This document shows, in pieces, positions 23,330 to 59,000 of a DNA stretch of 64,000 nt. The notes beneath the pieces are model-generated. The model saw nothing but the letters and a program-made list of their open reading frames with translations. It made no database searches and had not been told where the DNA came from. Made by a program: the position numbers and the translations under genes. Within the stretch, counting starts at the first letter, position 1; every line of letters begins with the position of its first letter. Source of the stretch: Fratercula arctica (Eukaryota; Chordata; Aves; Charadriiformes; Alcidae); assembly GCA_947846985.1 (NCBI GenBank), contig CANTUZ010000021.1, positions 2,100,711-2,164,710 on the forward strand. Direction: 5' to 3'.

Positions 23330-23660
23330 CCACTGGGGACACTGAGCCATCCCCGTGTGACACTGAGCCATCCCTGTGCCCAGAGGGGGCACAGAGCTGT
23401 GCCCGATGGGGACATCAAGCTGTGCCCATGCCTAATGGGGACACTGAGCTGTCCCCATGCCCAACAGAGGCACAAACTGATCCCTGTTCCCAAGGGTGGC
23501 ACTAAACTGTCCCCCTGCGCAACGGTGGCATGAATTTGTGCCCAAAAAGGACACTGAGCTGTCTTGATTTCCCCTGGGAGCACAGAGCTTTGCCCTGTGG
23601 GGGCTTTGTCCCTGTGCCCAGTGGGGACAGAGCTGTCCCCACACCCAGCCCCTCCAGGCT
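23330..23660. repeat. Degenerate tandem repeat (GGGGACACTGAGCTGTCCCC)
   Basis: Diverged copies of GGGACACTGAGC(C/T)(A/G)TCCC and TGCCCAA, spaced about 20-45 bp. Confidence 0.8.
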
Positions 23661-26094
23661 ACAGGGTACCGGGGAACAGAGCGGGGAAGGTTTGTCCCCC
23701 AGGAGCCACAGGTCCCTGTTGGGCATGTGTCCCCACATGGGTTGCCCTCACTGTGGGGAGAAGCCGAGGGGGGGCCATTCCTTTTGGGCTCCCATCGGCT
23801 CCCTCCTCTGCAGTGAGTGCTGAGGGCCGGGGGGCCGCAGCCCCCGCACAAAGCTGCTTTACATGAGAAGAGGGGCCCAGGCGGCTACAACGTTGGCCTC
23901 CGCCTCCCGGCCCCTGGCCCGCAGAAAGGGGCCTCCTTCCCTCCCTGTTCCCGGCCTGCCTCTGCTCTCACATGCACTCTCACCCGTCGGTGCACGCTGC
24001 ACACATACACACTTGGGGGCCGGAGTCCCCTTGCCTGGGGACACTGTTCCCCTTGAGTACCTTGGGCACAGAAGCCCGAACCCTCCTTGGCCTGGTCCCC
24101 TAAAGTTCCCCAGCCCCAGCTACCCACTGCCACAGCCAGGCTCCACTTGCCCCTATAGTGCCAAGGGCAACTGAGGCAGGGGGTGAGCGGCCTCAGGCAG
24201 TATCGAGGAGGACACGCAGCCCCGGGGGGGGCACCCCTGTGGTACCAGATCCCCCTTGTCCCACAGCACAAGCAGGCAGGGCTAGGTGGCCCCCACCCAT
24301 CAGTGAGCAACCGGCTTTGTGCACCCGGCAGGGTGGGAGGGCCGTGCAAAGAAGGGGCATAAGCCACCAGGACACCCAGGTCCTGCTGGGGGAGCTGCCA
24401 CCCTCCCTGGGGGTGCCAGGCACCTGGGCTCCCAGCCCCGGGGTTTGTCCCACCCACCTTGAATCGGCTCCACCTCCCTGCGGGGACATGTCCAGCTCAG
24501 ACCCCTCACAGTGGGTGGGGGGCCCACGGTGTGGGTGGGGGTCCCACTGCCCACCTGGGTGGAGCAGGAGCTCCCTCTCGTGGGCACAGCCCCGGCACTG
24601 AGCAGGGCCCAGGGTGCCCACCTGGGACCCATGGGTGGGGTGGCTGCAGGACATGTGTGTCCCTTCAACAGAGCCACCCACGGGTCCGCTCCACGCAGCG
24701 TGGCCAGGCTCCTCGGGCAGGGACCCCGGCTCCACCCTGCCCACCTGGACCTGATGGGTGCTTCGGGAAGACAAGGGGGGAAAAGTCCCCTCTGAAAATG
24801 CACTGGTGACTCCTGGAAGGAGAGAGGCTGCTCCCCTCCCTGCTTCTGCTTCTCAACCCTCCATGGGGCTAAGCTTGGGGCAGTCCTCGGGGCACAAGTA
24901 GCCATGTGGACATCAGCAGGGAGAGAGACTACGGCCCATGGAGGAGAGGCAGACACCTGGTAGGACGGGCAACCCCCCCTCGCCCAGGCAGGTGTGACCA
25001 CAGCCCTGGTGCAGGAAGTGATGAGTGACCCCAGTCACTGAGGTGTTTGGGGGGAGCAGAGTAAAGCACAGACAGGTACAGCATCAGCAGGACTTTCTTA
25101 GGGCAACAAGGAGCAAATTCCAACACGTTGCTGCCCGCGAAAACTGTGGGAGCCACCCTGCAATGCAATGCAGAGGTCCCAGCTCTCGACCACAAAGTCC
25201 TCCTCAGCACGTAGGGCTGACTGGTCCCTGGAGAGAGCCAGGATTAGGGGGATTTCCTGGGGGCATTTCCACAGGACTGCTGAGGTGGGCAGCGGGATGA
25301 GAGCAGCATCCATACTAGCAAGTTAGAGGCAGATGCATGAGGAAGCTCCACGCAGGAGTTCTGGCAGCACAGCGCAGCCTGGCACACTGCAGTGACAGAT
25401 CAAGTCAGCTCTGCTATGAGCTACACCATGTAGCACAGAGCACAACCACGGCTTCGGCCTCCCCTGCCTCCGACCCACAGCCCCACTGCGCAGGGCTCGC
25501 CCTCGCAGGCATTCACCTCATCGACAGGTTCAGTGGTGCAGACAGAGGCACGGTCTGGTGAACATGCTTCAGACAGGCCCGTTTCGGAACTTCTCCGTCC
25601 TCACCCTGCCTGGGCGAGGCGGCAGAGGGCAGCACACAAGCAGGATCCAGGCAGCGAGGCTTCTGGTGAAAGAAAAGGAATGAATGGAGAGACAGATGGA
25701 ATCCGGTTTTCCTGCTGTCAGGGACAGCAGAGAGACGACGACACATGCCGCCATGCTCAGAGACAGCTGGTAACAGCTGCGGCGGTGGATGGAAAAGCAC
25801 GGCCTCATCTGCCGCGGCTCCTGTGCTCAAAGGCCTGTGGGCTGCTGAGAAACAGAGACCCCAGGTATTGCTTAGTGCACGCAGGCCCACGGCACCGCTC
25901 CTCTGCCACTACTCTGCCCAGCTCTGCTTGCACAAGTCAGGCACACGCCTCCCCGCTCAGGGGCGAAGAAAGGCCCCTGCGGCCTGGCTGGAGGCCTGGG
26001 GTGGGAGCAGGGCTACAGACATGGCTCTGCCTGGCCCTGGGGATTTGAGCTTCAGTGCAGGGTTGGCTCCGAGCACTGTGATCCAGCTCAGGCT
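23661..26094. other. Intergenic sequence upstream of GPATCH8, no gene recognised
   Basis: Mostly unique sequence. A splice-bounded 58-nt segment on the minus strand at 25,605-25,662 is discussed in the findings. No protein similarity is visible in the open frames. Confidence 0.5.
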
Positions 26095-26475
26095 TTGTGC
26101 TAGGCACCATGGCCTACCTCAGGGCTGGCCCCAGGCGCCGTCACCCAGCCCAGGGCTGGCCCCAGCCACCATCACTCGCTTCAGGGCTTCCCCCAGACCC
26201 CATCACCTGCCTCAGGGCTGGTCCTGGGCACCGTTACCTGCCTCAGGGCTGGCCCCGGCTCCCATCACTGCCTCAGGGCTGGCCCCGGGCACCACCACCT
26301 GCCTCAGGGCTGGTCCTGGGCACCACCACCCGCCTCAGGGCTGCCCCCGGGCCTCATCACCACCTCAGGGCTGGTCCTGGGCACCATCACCGCCTCAGGG
26401 CTGACCCCAGGCATCCTCCTCCTCCTCAGGGCTGGCCCCGGGCCCCATCACCCGCCTCAGCGCTGGCCCCGGGCT
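26095..26475. repeat. Minisatellite, unit about 30 bp (CCTCAGGGCTGGCCCCGGGC)
   Basis: About 12 copies of CCTCAGGGCTGG(C/T)CC(C/T)GGGCACCATCACC, at a spacing of 29-32 bp. It ends just before the GPATCH8 CpG island. The plus-strand frame RAGPGHHHLPQG-like is an artefact. Confidence 0.95.
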
Positions 26476-26543
26476 AGCCAGGCCAAGAACCCTTCACAGC
26501 GCTACTCAGCCCCGCTCCCGCCCGGGTCCCTCTGAGGAGAGCC

Positions 26544-26555
26544 TGCGCATGCGCC
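26544..26555 (+). promoter_or_regulatory. NRF1-type site 1 (TGCGCATGCGCC)
   Basis: Matches the NRF1 palindrome YGCGCAYGCGCR except for the last base. Confidence 0.6.
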
Positions 26556-26748
26556 GCCCCCAGCAGCCAGCGGGACCCGCGGCGCACGCCAGGGGGCGGT
26601 GGCGATCCCCTGCTCCTATTGGTTCGCACCGCCATCACTCAAGAGGCTGTGGCAGTCCCATTGGTTGGGACCGCGAGGGCGGGAAGGCTGAAGCGGAGCT
26701 CGCGCCCGCCCCGGTGCCCCAGCTCGAGTTCCCACCGCCTGACGACTC

Positions 26749-26760
26749 CGCGCATGCGCA
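26749..26760 (+). promoter_or_regulatory. NRF1-type site 2 (CGCGCATGCGCA)
   Basis: Full match to the NRF1 consensus YGCGCAYGCGCR, about 360 bp upstream of the GPATCH8 ATG. Confidence 0.7.
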
Positions 26761-26823
26761 CAGCTCCACGCGCGGCGGCAGCGGGGCGCCCTCCCCGGTT
26801 GCCAGGCTGCGCGCGCAGTGCGC

Positions 26824-26835
26824 GGCGCATGCGCA
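26824..26835 (-). promoter_or_regulatory. NRF1-type site 3 (TGCGCATGCGCC on minus)
   Basis: Same 12-mer as site 1 but on the opposite strand, about 290 bp upstream of the GPATCH8 ATG. Confidence 0.6.
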
Positions 26836-27118
26836 GTGCGCGCTCCGCCCCGAACCGCAGCGCGGCCGCGGGTGCGGGGGGGGAGGCACGACCGGGCGGG
26901 GGGGGGGCACGACCGGTCGCGGCGGGGGTTTAACGGCGCGGCCGACGGTACCTGCCGCCCTCCGGCCCCCCCCCCCCCCGGCCTGCTAGCGGGCCGCCGT
27001 GAGGGGTGGCCCCACGCCGGGCACGTGATCTGCGCGGCGGCGCAGGCGCGGTGCGGCGGGGGCGGGCGGCGCTGAGGGGAGGCGGCCGGAGGCGCGGGGC
27101 CGGGCCGGGCGGCGGCGC

Positions 27119-27129
27119 AAAATGGCGGA
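27119..27129 (+). promoter_or_regulatory. YY1-like motif over the GPATCH8 start codon
   Basis: AAAATGGCGGA resembles the YY1 consensus AANATGGCGGC and contains the initiator ATG. Confidence 0.5.
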
Positions 27130-27166
27130 CAGGTTCTCCCGCTTCAACGAGGACAGGGACTTCCAG
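27122..27166 (+). CDS. GPATCH8: GPATCH8 coding exon 1 (G-patch domain protein 8), start codon
   Basis: Encodes MADRFSRFNEDRDFQ (15 residues) and ends in phase 0 before a GTAACG donor. This matches the N terminus of vertebrate GPATCH8 as I remember it. GPATCH8 is a large nuclear protein (about 1,500 aa in human) with an N-terminal G-patch, a C2H2 zinc finger and long Arg/Ser- and Lys-rich tails. G-patch proteins activate DEAH-box helicases in RNA processing, and GPATCH8 has been linked to splicing. Only the N-terminal part lies in this window. The frame continues open past the donor in the GC-rich intron, but that extension is not coding. Confidence 0.96.
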
Positions 27167-51348
<24,182 letters not shown>

Positions 51349-52781
51349 TAGATTAGATTTTCTTTCCGTTATTAATATATCCAAACAAATGCACTGTTGA
51401 GTTTCATATTTAGCAATTTGCCAGTGGAAGCTGCTGCCTCACTTACCGGTACAGGTTAGACATGATGTGTGTGTGTCGTGTACGGATCACCGCGTTTGGC
51501 CTCGGAGGGAGGTAAATTAACTGCTTACTTACTAACAGGTAGTTGTGCAGCTTCTAAAACCTTAATAACGATATTCTGCTGGCTGGATGCTTTGATATCA
51601 AAAGAATTAAAAATACAAGCTGGTTCTGGGGATTGGTGTGCATGTTTCACAGTGGTGTCAGAAGCCATTAGAAGGCGAGTAAAAGGGCCCACTGAAGACT
51701 GAAAGTGGTGGCAGAGGTTCTCACGGATGGACTTCTAATTTCTCCAGAGGGCTTTCACAGCTTTGACTTACTCCTGTTCCCCTGTGGTCTATTTGTCAGG
51801 GATTTAGCAAATCTCCTTGAGACGCTGGCGTGCTGGTTGAGCCAATGCACTTAGTCCTCATGCTGTCTTGAGTCTCAGTTCTCCCCGTGATGCTAAATCC
51901 TGTGGTTTAAATTGAGCCCATGCTGGCCAGTCCATGTGGGTGGCTTTAGCCATTCCCCTGGCCAGTAGCTGTTTGGCAGAGGTCCCAGCCGGGGTGGGAG
52001 CGCACAACCAACCCTGTTGTGTTGAGAAGAACTGAAGGTAGTGCTTCCCATCAGTTACTCCTCCTGAGCCGCTGGTGGATCCAGCGTCTGGGTACTGGGA
52101 GTGGGGTGCTCAGTATTTGTCTATGAGAACCTGGACAGGTTCTGTAGAAACCTCTCGAAGTGTTTGAAGCTGAGTTCCTCCGAGTAACTCCCTCGTGTTC
52201 CCATACCCTTAGTCTGAAGACGTGGGAGCTTGTAAGTGGACTTCCCTGCTCCTACAGCAAGCCCATTAGAGATGAGTATGTCTGTGCTGTGGAGAACTGT
52301 TGAGAGGTAACGAGTTCTCTGAGCTCTGGGAACGCATATTAATTTCTTGGACTAAGGCACTCTAACTTCTCAGACAGGACTGCATTGGTGATTAATGCTT
52401 CTTGCCTCCTCTAACATGGTGTCATTTGAAATCCTGTGGTTAACACATGGCGCTCTTACAGTCCTCTCGTGTCCGGTGCTGGTGCCAAAGCTCAGGACGT
52501 GGTTGTAGTTGTCACCTGTTGGGCTTCTGCTTTGGCATGGCATTCACTGGTGTGATTGGGTCTGTGTTCTCTTTTGGGTGCCTCGTATTGCTCTGCGCGT
52601 CACCAGTGTGGAAACACGGAGACTTGAAAGAAGCTGAAGCCCTCTCGCAGCCCCGGCGGGGTTTGGACGCGCAGCCCCGAGGGTTCCCATGCCGTGGGGT
52701 GTTGCAGGCACTGACGTGACGGAGCAAACAGCAGATGAGTGTACAGTCTTGGGTTTGGGGCAAGAGCGTGGTGTCACCGTG

Positions 52782-52829
52782 TCCTGAGGACAGAGAGCCA
52801 GGGCTTCCTGAGGACAGAGAGCCAGGGCT
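52782..52829. repeat. Perfect 24-bp tandem duplication
   Basis: Two identical copies of a 24-mer beginning TCCTGAGGACAGAGAG lie at 52,782-52,805 and 52,806-52,829. Perfect identity suggests a recent event. Confidence 0.95.
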
Positions 52830-55773
52830 TCCCCCGGGGTTGATCAGGCTTTTGCTTTTGGATACTTTTCCCGATTTAGATATTCCTGCTCAGCATTTCG
52901 AAGCGTTGAATTTGCACCATATCTCTTATGTGTTATTGATGCTCTGGTGACTTGAACTGTCTGGAAGCTACGGCAAAATCCTGGGTACGGGCTGTGAGGG
53001 TTTTCCTGTAGCTGCTGCATTTTAATAGAAATGCAGTAATTAAAATAGCCTGTCTAGTTTAACCCAGGTAGGTGCTGAAAGCTCCCTAACGCGGGCTTTG
53101 CAGAGCGTGCAGGAATTGGTTCTGCTCGAGAGAAAGACGTTAAGGGCATTCCCTCTTCTTATGAGCAGCTACAGCCTGGGCTTGTTGCCTGTGGCATTGA
53201 TGATCATGTTGGGAGTGCTTAATTCATTATCCAGTGACATTTTTACATGAATCTTAGGTTGTCCCAAAATCCAAATACAAACTGCCGGGAAGGAAACATT
53301 TGCATCCAGTTTTAATCTTATTCTAGGAGTTTGAAGAGTAAAGTCACTCGATGTGCACTGAGAATTGAAGAGCAAAACAAAAAGGTTCTTCCTCTCTTCC
53401 ATGCTGCCTTCCTGCTCAGGAGAGACCAGGAGAGGTTTCTAAGGAGATGTAGGGATAGCAAATGCAGAGCATCTCTGTGGGGAACTCTCCTTGCTTCGTG
53501 CTGTGCTTGAGCCTAAACTCCTAAACAGCCTACGGTTGAGAGGTCCAGCGGAAGGAGAACCACTTCAAGTAGGTTTTTGCTGTGGACACGGTATCTGACC
53601 TCCTGCATTTGGCTGCAGAAGGTGTTTGCCACAAACCCTCAAAAAACTAAGTTTTAGTTTACATAAATGGAATTGATACTGCATTCATTGTTTTTTCCGT
53701 GCAGTTGACTTCAAATTAAAAGGAAATTGAGGAATTCAGTGTGCTTATTTTTGTTATGCAGCTTTTAATTCTAGATGTTCATCTGAACTGGGCTCACTCT
53801 TTAGTTTCAGTGAGTCTTAAAATTATACTACGTTATACTTGCCAGTCAGAAATACTTATTTGTTCTAGTAAGACCATTATTGTGTTGTTCAACAAGAACT
53901 TGTGATGGCTTCCATCGTGTTAACTCCCTGCTGTGGATATAATCCAGTGGTGAGAGTGCTGAACCGTTTCTCTGGGTGGAAGCTGGAATAGCCTAAAATT
54001 CACGCTTGCCAAATATTGGTGCTAAAACTCTGCTGTTGTAGTACGAAGGTGCCCAGCAGATTGGCTCCTTCTCTGCAAAATCTCCGAAGCAGGATGGTTT
54101 TGTACCTGCGGGCTGCTGCCTTGTGGTGTAACTCTTGTTAACCATCAGAGCAGGCGTCGGTGTAACGCTGGTGGAAGAGCTGAGCTACTCAGATAAGAAA
54201 ATAAATAATCCATGTCCTGAATGACAGGAGCTGTTACTCTTAACACATCTGCATCCTTTGTTTCATTTTTAGATGCGTTTTGAGTGGGGTATCAGACAGG
54301 GGTAGTGCTGTCATCTCCGACCATGCAGGTGCTAGAATATTGGTTCGGAGAAGCTCATAATGAATTCAGCAGAGTCATTCCTCTGCTCCTCTCTTCTGAT
54401 GTTTTTCACATATTTTTTCCCCCAGACAACTTGTGTTATATTTGGAAATGATGCTTCAACTTGCTCACAGCCAATGAATATGAAAAAGCAGAACAGGGGG
54501 TTGCTAGTTGACAGGGATCTTTTTTTAATCTGGAAAGTATGGTTCGGGGAACCGCTTTTCTATAGAGACTGTGTGATGGTGGTGCCCTAACAGAGGAGAA
54601 AACGGTGATTGAAGACTGTTCAGTCTTTCGGAGGGGATGACAGGACACACGTGTAGTTGATAATGTAGAATTCTGTGGTCTACTGAAAAAATAAAGCTAG
54701 CAAAAGATGTGGGTAAGAGCACTGGCTGACCTTCGTGTGAAGTCCTGTGCTAAATGAGACTGAGGAGTCTCAATAAATCCGAGTTCCACGAGTCAGAAGG
54801 GGAACGAGAGGGCTGAGTGAAATCTTTAATTCAAATACTAATGATTTCTCTTGGAATAAGTATTTCACATTAAGTTAAAGTAGTATTATGAAAAGCATTG
54901 AGAGATTGACATGCAGAAGTGGTATAATTTTAATCATACTTTTAGAAAATATTTTTATAAGCTCTTCACGCTTCCCTTGTGTTTTCAGTTTTTTGACAAG
55001 TCTTGTTTAAAAATAATGATTCTGTGCTGAAAACTTCTGTTTTCTCTTTTGCTCCTTGTGTGTTTAATATGAGGTAACAGTACTCTAGGGGTATAGGTGC
55101 AGGACAACCACCAGTAGTTTAATCTCATTTAATTAGACCAGGGACAACTGAACAGAGCAGGTGAATGCTATCCTTAGGAAAGACAAAGGCTATTACTTGG
55201 CTTTGCCAGAGATCACGGGAACGTGTGACTTCATTTGATGTGCTCAGGAGGAGGATGACATGTAGGACACGCTGTGCAATGACCTGGCATTTCAGACTGG
55301 CTGATGTTTTAATTCGGCTCTCTCGAATCGGTCACCTAGCTCATTTGAGGAGTCACAGCCAAAGAATTCCGTGGCGCTCTGGAATGAGGTCAGGACTATA
55401 GCGTGTATGTGTGGGGAATATCTGATCAAGCTGGCCAGGGTGGACCTGATGGGCTTTTAGAGGTAGTTAATGCCCCCATCTCTGATATTGCTGAGCCAAT
55501 TCCCAGCCATCCCTCCTCTACCATGGCTGTCCCACTGCTTCCCGTGTCCTAGCAGGGCTGCAGAGGGCAGGCAGCCCCCAAGGGATGGTTTCCCACAGAG
55601 AGAGGCGGTGTGGGGGTTTGGAGGCTGCTGGCCCATCACTTACGAAGGTTTGTCTGATATTTTCTGGTCATACGGAAGGGACCCTCAGGAAGGATTGACC
55701 AGCTTTGGTGGACAGGGCTGGCACGTACTTACTTAGTCACCTCTTGAGTAGGTGCTGGGTAATAACTGTAATT

Positions 55774-56020
55774 ATTCACAGAATCCCAGCCTGGCCGGGG
55801 CTGGAAGGGCCCTCTGGAGCTCATCCCGTCCCACCCCCTGCCAGAGCAGGGGCACCCACAGCAGGTGGCACAGGAACGCGTCCAGGCGGGCTTGGAATGT
55901 CTCCAGAGACGGAGACTCCACCACCTCTCTGGGCAGCCTGGGCCAGGGCTCTGCCACCCTCACAGCAAAGAAGTTCCTCCTCCTCTTGAGATGGAACTTC
56001 CCATGGTCAAGTTTGTGCCC
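55774..56020 (-). mobile_element. CR1 LINE fragment, 5'-truncated
   Basis: On the plus strand the segment starts ATTCACAGAATCCCAGCCTG and runs through GGAAGGGCCCTCTGGAGCTC, CCAGGCGGGCTTGGAATGTC, TCTGGGCAGCCTGGGCCAGG and GAGATGGAACTTCCCATGG. This is the reverse complement of the bird CR1 3' end. The left end holds one copy of the ATTCTGTG-type 3' octamer, so the element lies on the minus strand. It is truncated at about 56,020, keeping about 250 bp with no reverse-transcriptase coding sequence. Its presence is the best single sign that the genome is avian or sauropsid. Confidence 0.92.
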
Positions 56021-59000
56021 GCTTTTCTGAATTTGCCTTTTTATAGTCCTCTGTTAACAAAATGTGTTTCACTGCAGCCTTGATGCTTTAAAAATCGCTC
56101 CAACACCTGTAGAGAAAGCAGTTAAGTTTCCCCACACCACCAGCTATCCCTTCACACACAGTGTGTAGCATGTAATTAATTTGATACATTGAAAAGCATT
56201 GATTTAATTCGTCTTCCCACAGTATTCCCAAGGCTGGGATTATCCTGGTCTCTTGTGGTATCCCTGAGAGGTGAATCAGAATCTAGTATTTTGCTACGGC
56301 AACAGATAACATATGTTTTTTGTCATGGCATAGTAACTCTTAAGTATTTATGTTGTTGAATCAGAGAGCTTAGAAAATATGGGGCTTTTGTGTAGAACTG
56401 GAATTGAGCCTTGAAACTCCATGCGAATTTGCTCCTCGATTGTCTGTAGGGCACTAACGCAGCTCTTTTGTGATGATTTTTTGACTATTGTTGTGATGAA
56501 ACGTGAAACGAAGTTAAGTTTCAAGGTGGATGGCAAGGCTCTCTGTGGGATGCTGTTTTGTACTAGCACTTGGGTTATCTCAGTTTTTCTGAAAATAAAA
56601 GCAGCAGGTGGTTACGTTTAGAAAAGGGAGGTGCCTTTTGGGGCAGTTAGTTGAAGCGGCAGTAGCTTTACCTGTAGCCTTTGGTCCCAAAGAAAGGCCT
56701 TCTGTCCCCTGATTCCTATTTAGTGATAGCTTCCTCTTTCTTTGCTTATGTTTTTAGCAAAGTTCTGGCATCGTTTCAGCGTGACTCTTCTGGAAGGCTG
56801 GCTGAGCCTTCCTGGAGAGCAGCACTGCTAATGCCGTGGAGGAGGCAGTGCCGTGCAAAGCTGCGAAGCCCTTCCTGCGCGCTCGTTCTCTTCCACTCGG
56901 GCTAAAAACAATAAACCCTTTACAAATTGTCAAGGCAGTGCTGCTCCTGTTGATCAAGGTGCGCTGCAACGTCACGGTATGAATCGCACAGGTGACACAT
57001 AGACAGCAGCAGTTACAAGCGTGCATAACAGAGCTTTGATTTTATTTTTATCTTTTCGTGAGCTTATAAATTATCTAACAAGGTAGCAAAGCTGGGTATA
57101 TCAGATTTCTTAGAAAATTCTAGAATGCAGTCCTCTATCTAACTGTATTTTTATTGCATGGTTTTCAATTAAAAAAAAAAGCACAAGTGGATTTCTGCTC
57201 TGACTTGCAAATTCTGTGATGATAAATATAGTCATCACTTCCCCCCCCTCCTTCAGTTATACTACGCTGCGGTTCTTATTTGGCACGTTCTTCGCTAAAT
57301 CTGTTCAGACAAGCTCTTGTTTTCCCTCTTGATGTAAAGGCTGAGCAGAATGAGAGATCGGAACTGCCTGAAGGAGGCTGTGCAGAGAGGAGGGGAGCCT
57401 GCAGGTGAAGAAGTGGTCCTGTGGCTCCGGCAGGAAATAGCCCTTCCCTGGCAGCCTCCGCAATAATTCTCATTTCTGAGATCAAGCTCAGGAAGAGTCG
57501 CTATTCCAAGACCCCGTCAGGTGGCCGCGGGTGGTGCACACTGTGTTTTCTGGATGCCGGCTTCGTTAGATGTGTGGGGAGTAATAAGCAGAGCTTCGAC
57601 TGCTCGAGTGACTGAGATCAGTCGCGAATGCGATCGCTTGGCAGCTGTGGCTTGGAGAAATAAGCTCAGGGTTTGAATTCCAGAGGTCTTGAATCCTGGC
57701 TCTGTCACCAGTTTCCCAAATGGCTTACAGCGAATATATTAATGTATTTTTCCATTTGTTAAATCCTCTGATCTCACAAAGGCAGACAGAGTAGATGTTT
57801 GTGAGGCCTTGAGAACATGGAACAATGAGCATCCGAGAAAAACACCATGAGGAAATGAGGAATGTTATATTTCTTTCTGGGTTTTGAAGCTTAGTAATGA
57901 ATACGAGAAAATACGGAAGAGAAAGATAAAAATGTTAAACAGTGCCTTTATTCATTAAGAAGGGAATGATTTGTCAGTCTTAGCCAAGAAATAGACGTGA
58001 ACACAACAATCTTATCTTCTTGTATCTTAACATGTCCTCGCGGGAACCTGAGTTCTGGCATAGACTAACATTTCCACTTGTGTTTACAACATCAATCATT
58101 GCAGGAGTTTTAAGACTACTATTTTCATGTGAAGTTAGCTTTGAAAAACCTGGGTAATGTGGCTTTGAGAGCCTGCTATCATCACACCAATCTTCATCGC
58201 CGTGTGGAAATCCACAAGACCGCAGAGCTAGAGGAAGGTTTGCTCAGTGTCTGTGTTGGGGAAGCACTTGTCCCCGTGTTTGCTTGCGAACGTGCAAGAT
58301 CCTTCCTTCGATTACGGGTGATAAGTTTATGGGTTACTTGAGTGTGCGTAGTCAATGAAATCATTGTTCTTTCAGTGACGCGTGCTTGGTGTGACAGAGA
58401 TGTCCTTCTCTTGGCTGAGTGTCAGGCTTTGTTGCCCTTTGTGTTCGTATAACGTTAAAGCACTTTTATTAGGCTGTGAAGGGTGGGTGTGTGGGAAGTG
58501 AGTGGCCATGGCCGTGCACAACCTGCCCCCGCTCTCGTGGTGTAGCCTCAGATCAGCCCTTTCCACCTACCGAGGTGAAGACAGACAGCGACTCATCTCT
58601 GATTTCTATTCTAGATCAGCCAGGATCTATGTTCTTGCTCTAACATCTTCCATGTTGTTCTTTAATACCATTGATCCTCATTGGGGTTAGGGATGTTTTT
58701 TGACCCAGACTCTGCTATGTGCCTTCCCTTGCAGAAGCTGTGGGAGCTCTGCTTCGTTTTCCGCAGGTGTCACCCTTGGCCTGTGTGTTGAAGAAGTTTT
58801 AAGGTCCTCTTTGAAGTTTTCCACGTGGTTGGAGTGTTTGCAACTTGCCTTTTGCTTTCTTTCTCCCTTGCTTAGTAAGGATTAAGTTCATAGCGCAGTT
58901 TTTGTCTACTTGAAGAACAGTTTCTCCTCACTGGGACTTGACGCTTGTCCCGAGGATGACAGACATTTGAATTTCTTGATGGTTTGTGACCCCTTCCAGA

